Part shown: positions 57,572 to 64,000 of the stretch, in pieces | Numbering within the stretch: the stretch's first letter is position 1 | Layout: the number at the start of each line of letters is the position of its first letter | Assembly (NCBI RefSeq): GCF_008728515.1 | Contig: NC_044996.1 | Span: 99,455,287-99,519,286 of the forward strand | Reading direction: 5' to 3' | Origin: Papio anubis | Taxonomy: Eukaryota > Chordata > Mammalia > Primates > Cercopithecidae | DNA length: 64,000 nt | Notes under the pieces: generated by a model | Databases searched by the model: none | What the model saw: only the letters and a program-made list of their open reading frames with translations | What the model was told of the DNA's origin: nothing | Position numbers and translations under genes: made by a program

Positions 57572-57591
57572 GGGGATGGGCGGGTAGGGGG
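57572..57591 (+). other. G-quadruplex motif
   Basis: Four G runs (4, 3, 3 and 5 Gs) separated by loops of 2, 1 and 2 bases, overlapping two GC boxes. A second, looser motif lies at 57,425-57,457, with one loop of 8. Confidence 0.85.
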
Positions 57592-57699
57592 CGGAGCGCA
57601 GCGCAGCGCGGGGCGGCGGGAAAGGGGCGGAGAGGATAGCTTGGGCTCTGGCGGGCCGCGGGACTGGCAGAACCTGCGGGCTAGGTGGGTGGCTCGCCA

Positions 57700-57847
57700 G
57701 CCGGGACGAAGGGAAATGAGGACCGCCGCTCCGGGGCGCGAGTAGGCGCGTGGAGTCCAGGGGCTCAGCCGCCGCGCCTCCTCCTCCTGCAGCTGGAGAC
57801 TGCAACAGCGGCGGGCGCACCGGCAGCAGCGACGACCCTGCGCGCAG
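57700..57847 (+). other. Predicted first (non-coding) exon, 3' end at 57,847
   Basis: The 3' boundary is the splice donor GCGCAG|GTGGGC at 57,847/57,848. The 5' boundary is approximate and depends on the unseen start site. The CTG/GCA/GCG-rich sequence is typical of a 5'UTR from a CpG-island promoter. Joined to the exon at 59,734, every reading frame entering from this exon that I traced meets a stop in the next exon (TAG in one frame, TGA at 59,779 in the frame of the start codon). The exon is therefore best read as untranslated leader. The intron to the next exon would be 1,886 bp. Confidence 0.55.
57716..57745 (+). other. Possible short upstream ORF
   Basis: ATG AGG ACC ... GAG TAG encodes 9 residues (MRTAAPGRE). 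It matters only if transcription starts upstream of 57,716, which is unknown. It has A at -3 and A at +4 (aaATGa), a moderate start context. Confidence 0.35.
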
Positions 57848-58918
57848 GTGGGCACCCCAGTGCGCGGCGCTCTGCCCGCTCCCCCGGCCACCGCGGGCCG
57901 GATGCCCGCTCTTCCAGGCCACTGCGCTTGGGGGCAAGGGCTGGGTAGGTCCAGGGGCAGAAGGAAGGTGCATGGCCCCGTGGTGTGCGCGCTTATGCGC
58001 GCACGCTGTGGTAGGTGGGGAAGAGGTGCAGAAAAGCTGCCTCCCTTAGGGTTCACTACCTCGGTTCCACTGTCCCCACCCCACCCCTTCTGAGGAGCTG
58101 AGCACCGGTGGGGCTTTGGAGAACTGCGATCTCCTACCCGCCCCGCAGTATCGGTGGTGTGTGCAGGTTGCCCTTCTCTTCACAGTCCACACCCAGCAAC
58201 CGTCAGGACGCCCCCTGCTCCCGGCCCGAAGACTGTAGGGACCATGGGAGGAGAGAGTGGTGGCTGGACCGGTCGGGGCGTGTGCGCGGAAGGCTGGAGT
58301 TGCTTGAGTATTGTCTGCCGGGGCCGGCGCTTGCGTCAGGGTGCTCCCTCGCGCTTTCGGGGGGTAGGGAATGGGTTTGCTGAACTTATTCTGAGGGCTG
58401 ATTCTGCACATGCCCTTGGCGCCTTGTGCACGGTTGGACGAGGGTTTAATGGAGGCACGTGGGAGCAGTATCGATCTCTGGCGGGTCCCCAAAGACCCTC
58501 TTGGGATAGTCCAGCGCGTGTTCCGGGTTGTGAGGGAAAGGAGAGTGTTCCGTGTGAATGTCCGTCCTAGGGAGGAGGAGGAGAGTGTCTCAAGGAGACT
58601 TGATTTTCTTGTATTTGCTGCAATTCCGTAAACCAAATCATGCTTTCGAGGCGTTAAAGTAAATTACGGGTAAGTGGGGCGGATCTCTGCCGGGGATAAA
58701 GAAGCTCCCGGGTTTGCGGGGTAGCGAGCCTGGCTGGCGTGCACGCTCGGTGGCTTTTGGCGCTGTCTCGCCTAGGTAGTGGGGGTGGAGGTGGTGGTGC
58801 TTGTCTCTTTGGCTTAAGGTGCTGGAGCGAGGTTTACTTGTCCTAGGTAGACTGTGGGACTTGGAGGAGGTAAAAAAGCTTCGCGGCGCGGTTATTCGCA
58901 ATTAACTCCAGAATCTCA

Positions 58919-59058
58919 GTGTGTGTCTGTCGGTCGGTCTCTCTCTCTCTGTCTCTCTCTCTGTTTCTCTCTCTGTCTCTGGCTCTGTCTCTCTGTCTCT
59001 GCCTCTGTCTCTCTCTCTCTGTCTCTCTCTCACACACACACACACACGCGCGCGCACG
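58919..59058. repeat. Compound (TC)n/(TG-TC)n/(CA)n/(CG)n microsatellite
   Basis: TCTCTGTC-type repeats for about 110 bases, then (CA)n, then CGCGCGCG. It lies in predicted intron 1 at the edge of the CpG island. The alternating purine-pyrimidine end can favour Z-DNA, and the TC part forms a polypyrimidine strand. Cys/Val/Ser/Leu-rich open frames here are artefacts. Confidence 0.93.
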
Positions 59059-59733
59059 TCTCATGGCTGCTTGGACTTGCTGATAGTTGTTCATGAATTT
59101 TTATTCCTGTTTGTTCATTTCCTGACTTTTTTTTTTTTTTGGAGAAAGGACTTACCTGTATTAAAATCCGTGGGGTTTCAGAAAGACCCTTCCGCAGTCA
59201 TTCATATTCAAATCAAGGATAGGGCATTTTGATGAAAATACTCCACCAAACTGCTGTTTGGATTGGACAAAACTGTAGTTCAGGTTAGAATTACTGTTAT
59301 TTTAAATAGACATCTTACAACCTTGTGGTAAAGTAATCTTAGCCTGAATCGCCCCTGATCTTTCTTTGTGTCAATTTACAGAATTCTGAAATACCAGATG
59401 AACAAAGCGGTGAAGTTTTCTTCTAATTTTAAACGACAGGTCTTGAAATTACTGTTAAGTTGAGTTCTGCGACTCCATCTCTTTAATGATCGGCCGAGAG
59501 TGGTGTATAGTTGATGATCTGAGACTTACGTATGTTTCAATTTCTAATCAAATAATTTATCATACCATTGGGGAGAAGGACGCCTTAGGAATTTTCCACA
59601 CAGAGGAGAAAGAACATTTTTGTCTTTTGGAGCAAATATTTTGCCACTTTTTCCCCAGATGTCCCCGTTAGATGTCTAGAAAAGATGCATTGTTGACGAA
59701 TAATACATGATCTATTTCTCTTTTATGTCTACA

Positions 59734-59832
59734 GGTGGCAGTGTAGAAGCCAAACCGGGAGCTTCTAGAAGTGGTTTCTGAAAGAGTCAAATGTACATGA
59801 GTAAGCAAGCACAGGAATCTGAAAAACCACAG
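59734..59832 (+). other. Predicted exon 2 (5'UTR end plus first codons)
   Basis: The acceptor has a pyrimidine-rich tract ending tctacag (AG at 59,732-59,733). The donor is CACAG|GTATGT at 59,832/59,833, a strong match to consensus. The exon is 99 nt. Its first 57 nt are leader, including an in-frame TGA at 59,779-59,781, and the rest is coding. Spacing from the CpG island, the correct splice signals and the phase-0 end together make a real exon likely. Transcript evidence is still missing. Confidence 0.65.
59791..59832 (+). CDS. N-terminus of an unidentified protein (partial, 14 codons)
   Basis: The open frame starts ATG at 59,791, runs MYMSKQAQESEKPQ and reaches the splice donor exactly in phase 0, so the protein continues in exons beyond this window. 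A second in-frame ATG at 59,797 would give MSKQAQESEKPQ. Both have weak start contexts (C at -3 and T at +4; T at -3 and A at +4), so leaky scanning or a downstream start is possible. An in-frame TGA 12 bases upstream rules out extension at the 5' side. The peptide is polar and charged with no signal-peptide hydrophobicity, so a cytosolic or nuclear N-terminus is more likely than a secreted one. I do not recognise the protein. This may be one of several alternative 5' ends of a larger gene, and the frame is too short to prove coding by itself. Confidence 0.5.
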
Positions 59833-60239
59833 GTATGTAGGACAATTAATCCACCTATCCAGCTTTATAATGATTGCATTCCAGTAGTACTAACCCATTT
59901 GCTCTTATGTTCAATATTTTGACACTTACATAAACTTCTATGAAGTGAAATGTATTTTGAGGTAACCTTCGAGGAGAAACCGGGTCTAATCTATTTCTGA
60001 CAATGTATTTAAATAAAAATTCTGCATGTCATTATATTACATGGCTTTTTACTGTTCTAAAAGAGTTGTTTTTCCATTGTGACCATGTGGCTTTGCATTT
60101 AACCAGTTGTTTGATATTTGCTTTTCAAAACACTTTTCCTGAAACTGTATAAAACTGCCAGTTGTTCTGAATAATTTCATTTGAGATAATGTTAACAGAG
60201 TCACCTGCATGAACCAATAGCAGTATCAACTTAAAAAAT
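59833..60239. other. Start of predicted intron 2, repeat-free part
   Basis: AT-rich sequence right after the donor. No repeat recognised until the Alu at 60,240. Confidence 0.5.
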
Positions 60240-60529
60240 TTTTTTATGAGACAGGGTTTGGCCTTGTCACCCAGGTGGGGGGCAGTGGCAGGATCTCAGC
60301 TCACTACGACCTCCATCTCCTGGGCTCAAGTGATCCTCCCACCTCAGCCTCCTGAGTAGCTGGGACTACAGGTGTGCACAAGCACGCCGGGGTTGTTTTT
60401 GTATTTTTTGTAGAGACAGGGTTTTGCCATATTGTCCAGGCTGGTTTTTAACTCCTGGGCTCAAGTGATCTGCCTGCCTTGGCCTCCCACTGTATTAGGA
60501 CTACAGGTGTGAGCCACTGCACCCAGCCA
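60240..60529 (-). mobile_element. Alu SINE, full length (AluJ)
   Basis: Old diverged minus-strand Alu, antisense to the predicted gene. Target duplication agtatca(a/g)ctt (about 60224-60234, 60531-60541). Confidence 0.93.
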
Positions 60530-60943
60530 AGTATCAGCTTTTAATAAAATTGCGTCTCACTGTTGAATTGACGTAACACCGATCAGAACACAGATGCATT
60601 AGGAGGCTTCTTTTAAACCAAACCCTTCTGCTATTAACCTTCTGATGATTTTTCTCCTACTACCTTGCTGTTTTTACAGGCCCACTAATTTGCCTGCTTG
60701 ACTAAAATAAGGACGAGTTGTGTGCTGAGGAGAGACATGTTTGTAATGTTATTCATTGTGACACAGTTCAAAAGAATTTGCCTTTGATTCTCATTAAAAT
60801 GTAAAGTTTTGCATATTAAGGTCCTTTTTCAACAACTGAGCAACTCTTTATAATGAAGGGCAGAAGATGTCAAAGGGAAGAAAATGTTTACCTTTGTGGG
60901 CTTTTACTTTCTTTCGTGGGAATGGTAGGTCATAGCTATTGGT

Positions 60944-60949
<6 letters not shown>
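60530..60949. other. Unique intronic sequence
   Basis: No repeat or exon signature noted. Confidence 0.5.
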
Positions 60950-60981
<32 letters not shown>

Positions 60982-61263
60982 AGAAGGAGTCTTGCTCTGT
61001 CGCCCAGGCTGGAGTGCAGTGGCACGATCTCGGCTCACTGCAACCTTCACCTCCCGGGTTCAAGCGATTCCCCTGCCTCAGCCTCCTGAGTGGCTGGGAT
61101 TACAGGCACCCGCCACTACACCTGGCTAATTTTTGTATTTTTAGTCGAGATGGGGTTTCACCGTGTCGGTGAGGCTGGTCTCCAACTCCTGACCTCAGGT
61201 GATCCTCCCGCCTCGGTCTCCCAAAGTGCTGGGATTACAGGCGTGAGCCACCACCTGCCACCG
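60950..61263 (-). mobile_element. Alu SINE, full length, long pure T tail
   Basis: The T run (complement of the A-tail) covers about 60,946-60,980, the longest in the window. Target duplication gct(a/g)ttggta(g/c)ttt on both sides. The body is near AluS consensus. Confidence 0.95.
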
Positions 61264-61526
61264 CTGTTGGTACTTTCACATGGATGCTCAAGTTATTGTG
61301 TTGGCTGTGTTAAGGGTCAGGCATCAAAATGGCTGCTCAAGAGAATGAAGCTTTCTTTTTGTGGGGATGCAAGGGGTGGGATGGGATGCACAATTATCAC
61401 AATGCTGGAATGTGGTGTTACCTCGACATTCTGCCTTTACAGCTGAGGAGGGATTTGTTTCGCCCCTGCTAATGAAGGTGTTAAATAAACTTGGATGCTG
61501 TTATTGAAGCTTAAAAAATAATTGAA

Positions 61527-61822
61527 ACTGGGTGCCGTGGCTCAAGCCTGGAATCCCAGCACTTTGGGAGACCGAGATGGGAGGACTGCTTGAGCTTAGG
61601 AGTTCAAGACCAGCCTAGACAACATGGCAACACCCTGTCTCTAAAAAAATTACAAAAAGTAGCCAGGTGTGGTAATGTGCACCTGTAGCTATGTGTACCT
61701 TTAGTTCCACCCAGTCGGGAGGCTGAGGTGGGAGCATCCCTTGAAGCTGGGAGGTCAAGGCTGTGGTGAGCCACGATCATGCCACTGCACTCCAGCCTGG
61801 GTGTGACAGTGAGATCCCTTAA

Positions 61823-61856
<34 letters not shown>

Positions 61857-61858
61857 AA
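61527..61858 (+). mobile_element. Alu SINE, full length (AluJ), with a small internal insertion
   Basis: About 20 extra bases ('tagctatgtgtacctttag') sit in the start of the right arm, a partial duplication of 'gtgcacctgtag'. The tail is A/G-rich. It lies opposite the Alu at 60,950, 260 bp away. Confidence 0.92.
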
Positions 61859-62194
61859 GAAATTGAACACTTACCAGTAGAAAGCAAACAGGGAGCTCAG
61901 ACTCAGAAAGTGTAGATTACACTAAATACTGAAGGGTTCTCACTTTGAAGACTCCATGGATAAGGAGAGGCTTCAGGAAAGCTCTCGAACATTTAGGAAC
62001 ATGTAAGTTTGCACTGCCTGAGACTTAGATTCATTATCTGACTCAGGAAATTGGGATGTAACTAATTATCCCTCAACATATCTAACAGGAATGGAGTCTC
62101 CTCAGTCAAAAAGGAAAACAGCAAGGTTGATATTTTATTTCTTTTTTGGAATTACAGTATATTTGTTGTAGAGCCATTAGGTGCTTTAGAGATA
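61859..62194. other. Unique intronic sequence
   Basis: No signature noted. Confidence 0.45.
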
Positions 62195-62368
62195 TTTGAC
62201 TTTTGATGTATAACATACATAATAAAGTGTATAAAAGGTATTGGTCTAAAATGTACTGCTCAACGAGAATCACTTGAACCCAGGAGGTGGAGGTTGCAGT
62301 GAGCCGAGATTGTGCCACTGCACTCCCACCTGGGTGATAGAATGAGACCCTGTCTCCAAAAAGAAAAA

Positions 62369-62403
<35 letters not shown>

Positions 62404-63112
62404 AGTGTACTACCCAGTGAAACTTTGCATGCGTGTATACCATGTGACCATCACCTGAGTCAAGATGTAGATTTCCAGCACTCCGGAAGATTTCATCTTG
62501 TCCCTTCTGCTCAGAGTTCATCTTACCTCCAACAAGAAGGTAACCACATTGTGATTTTTAAAAAACTCCATCATCTAGTTTTGTCTTGTAAGTTCCATAT
62601 AAATAGTATCATATAGTGGAAACTCTTGTGTGTGTCTTTCATTCACACATATAGACAGGTACTAGAATGTCATAGACATAACATAAAGTCTATGAGATTC
62701 ATCGACAAGGTTGTGCATATCAGTAGTTCTAATTTCTTGCTGAGAATCATTCCATTGTATGCATATACCACAGATTGTTTCTCCATTTTCCTGTTAACTC
62801 TTTGGATTGTTTTCAATTTGGGGCTAATACAAATAAAGCAGCCATGAACACTCTTGCTTATGTCTTTTGGTGCACGTGCCCAATCATTTCTCTGAACATA
62901 AACTTAGGAGTGGAATTGTAAGGTCATAGGGTAGGCATATATTTAGCTTTAGTAGATATTGCCAAACAGTTTCCCAAAGGGATTGTACCAACTTAAATGT
63001 CCCCAGTAGTGTATGAGTGTTCCAGTTAGTGGCTCTACATTTTAATGAACACTTGGTTTTATCTGTCTTTTAAATTTTAGCTACTTTGCTGGGTGTACAG
63101 TGGTATCTTTGT
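62195..63112 (-). mobile_element. Old LINE-1 3' end (L1M type)
   Basis: Reverse L1M series with many changes: 'gtatcatatagtggaaactc', 'cattccattgtatgcatat', 'ggattgttttcaatttggg', 'gccaaacagtttcccaaagg', 'gctgggtgtacagtggtatc'. Near its left end it carries a truncated Alu. Confidence 0.83.
62262..62403 (+). mobile_element. 5'-truncated Alu with (AAAT)n tail
   Basis: Only the last part of the right arm is present ('gagaatcacttgaaccc' onward), then (AAAT)n at 62,366-62,403. The flanks aaatgtact and aagtgtact form the target duplication, so this is a truncated insertion rather than a later deletion. Confidence 0.88.
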
Positions 63113-63128
63113 GGGTTTTCTTTTCTTT

Positions 63129-63340
63129 TCTTTTTTTTTGAGATGGAGTTTTGCTTTTGTTGCCCAGGCTGGAGTGCATTGGTGTGATCTTGGCTCACTG
63201 CAACCTCCGCCTCCCGGGTTCAAGTGATTCTCCTGCCTCAGCCTTCCGAGTAGCTGGGATTACAGGCATGCGCCACCATGCCTGGCTAATTTTGTATTTT
63301 TAGCAGAGATGGGGTTTCTCCATGTTGGTCAGGCTGGTTT
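63129..63340 (-). mobile_element. 5'-truncated Alu
   Basis: The minus-strand Alu has an intact tail side and right arm, but stops at 'ggtcaggctggttt', losing the 5' part of the left arm. Confidence 0.9.
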
Positions 63341-63344
63341 TTAA

Positions 63345-64000
63345 AAACGTATTTTATTGTAATTGTGGGAAATTATGTGTATTTAGAATTTACCATCTTA
63401 ACCTTTTTTTTTTTTTGAGACAGTGCTGGAGTGCAGTGGTGCGATCTCGGCTCACTGCAGCCTCTGCCTCCTGGGTTCAAGCAGTTCTCCTGCCTTAGCC
63501 TCCCGAGTAGCTGGAACTACAGGCGGGCACCACCATGCCTGGCTAATTTTTTGTATTTTTACAAATAATTAGGGTCTCACCATGTTGACCAGGCTGGTGC
63601 TGAACTCTGACCTCAGGTGATTCACCTGCCTCAGCCTACCAGAGTGCTGGGATCACAGGTGTGAGCCACTGCACCTGGCCAACCATTTTTGAGTGTACAG
63701 TTAGTAGCATTAAGTACATTCAACTTGTTGTCTAACCCTTACCACCACTCATCTCCAGGACTCTTCATTTTGCAAAACTGAAACCGTACCCATTAAACAG
63801 TAATTACTCAATTCCCACTTCCTTAGCCACTGGCAACCACCATTCTACCTTCTGTGTCCATGGATTTGACTGTATACTTCATGTAAGCTAGATCATGCAG
63901 TGTTTGCCTTTTGTGACTGTCTTATTTAAACTTAGATAATGTCCTCAAGGTTTAGCCATGTTGTAGCATGCATTAGAATTTCAGTTTCAAGGATAAATAA
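63345..64000 (-). mobile_element. Second old LINE-1 3'UTR (L1M type), continues past window
   Basis: Reverse L1M 3'UTR: 'tttaccatcttaacc', then after the Alu 'attaagtacattcaacttg', 'actggcaaccaccattctacc', 'atgttgtagcatgcattag'. It resumes at the same position, so the Alu split it. Confidence 0.85.
63405..63680 (-). mobile_element. Alu SINE inside the L1M 3'UTR
   Basis: Both arms present, but the start of the reverse left arm is shortened ('gagacagtgctggag'), and an odd 'acaaataattag' replaces part of the middle. Target duplication aacc(a)ttttt. Confidence 0.92.

Larger units (their letters stand above)
57570..57760 (+). promoter_or_regulatory. Probable TATA-less core promoter with GC-box cluster
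   Basis: GC boxes lie at 57,578-57,583, 57,589-57,594, 57,611-57,616 and 57,625-57,630, just upstream of the predicted first-exon region. Another is at 57,453-57,458. No TATA box precedes a suitable start. This arrangement fits dispersed initiation from a Sp/KLF-driven CpG-island promoter. The exact start site cannot be read from sequence. It probably lies between about 57,640 and 57,780. Activity in the opposite direction cannot be excluded. Confidence 0.6.
57330..58900. promoter_or_regulatory. CpG island
   Basis: CG dinucleotides become abruptly dense near 57,330, peak between about 57,390 and 57,960, and thin out by about 58,800-58,900. The surrounding DNA is AT-rich and CpG-depleted. It contains at least five GC boxes (GGGCGG) and no interspersed repeat. 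It covers the likely promoter, first exon and first 1 kb of intron 1. Long open frames on both strands (for example 57391-58056 and 58046-58636 on minus) are expected in CpG-rich DNA and are not supported as genes. Confidence 0.93.

Noticed and set aside
57328..58049. Plus-strand frames through the first-exon region as an extended N-terminus
   Set aside because: Splicing at 57,847 to 59,734 brings these frames to TAG or TGA stops in exon 2, so they cannot join the MYMSKQAQES frame.
57391..58056. 221- and 158-residue minus-strand frames in the CpG island (57,391-58,056 and 57,497-57,973)
   Set aside because: CpG-rich DNA has few stop codons, so long frames occur by chance. The translations are Pro/Arg/Ala low-complexity with no domain, and they overlap the plus-strand promoter.
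58046..58636. 196-residue minus-strand frame
   Set aside because: Same base-composition effect, with no recognisable domain. An antisense transcript from a bidirectional promoter remains possible, but the frame is not evidence for it.
58843..59096. Arg/Glu-rich minus frame and Ser/Leu-rich plus frame
   Set aside because: Translations of the TC/CA compound microsatellite.
1..64000. Bacterial-type features (operons, CRISPR, riboswitches, origins)
   Set aside because: The sequence is a primate nuclear genome. Regular repeats are microsatellites or Alu tails, and no such features are expected or seen.

Overview
This is nuclear DNA from a catarrhine primate. Alu elements of all ages, LINE-1 3' ends, MIR and L2 fossils, MaLR/ERVL LTRs and primate hAT and Tigger transposons fill most of it. 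One young AluY (11,964-12,257) carries several changes I associate with the Old World monkey AluY lineage rather than human AluY (ACTAG for ATTAG, GGGCGAGG, GATCCGGCC). A cercopithecid such as macaque, baboon or green monkey is therefore more likely than human, but this rests on one element and remembered consensus sequences.

Positions 1 to about 54,300 are non-genic as far as I can see: intergenic, or intron of an unseen gene. I find no convincing coding exon, tRNA, snRNA or processed pseudogene there. The reading frames come from Alu, LINE or LTR sequence or are short chance frames. The region is a layered record of insertions: L1 inside MER5A, MLT1 inside a MIR, Tigger1 inside an L1, Alu inside Alu, and solitary LTRs with intact 5-bp target duplications.

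Positions 54,290 to about 60,240 are different. Recognisable interspersed repeats stop, the DNA is AT-rich up to 57,300, and then a CpG island (about 57,330-58,900) begins. It has a cluster of GC boxes, a clean G-quadruplex motif, no obvious TATA box, and a good 5' splice site at 57,847/57,848. An exon at 59,734-59,832 lies about 1.9 kb downstream, with a pyrimidine-rich acceptor and a strong gtatgt donor. It carries the last part of the 5'UTR and 14 in-phase codons beginning MYMSKQAQES. I read this as the promoter, first exon and first coding exon of a plus-strand gene that continues beyond the window. I do not recognise the gene and give no symbol.

From 59,833 to 64,000 is the start of that gene's second intron. 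It is again Alu-rich (several in inverted orientation) and contains two old L1 3' regions. I see no new biological system. The points most worth following up are the unidentified gene start, its repeat-poor flank, the monkey-type AluY, a Tc2-like transposon at 41.8-42.7 kb, and several repeat blocks I could not assign to a family.
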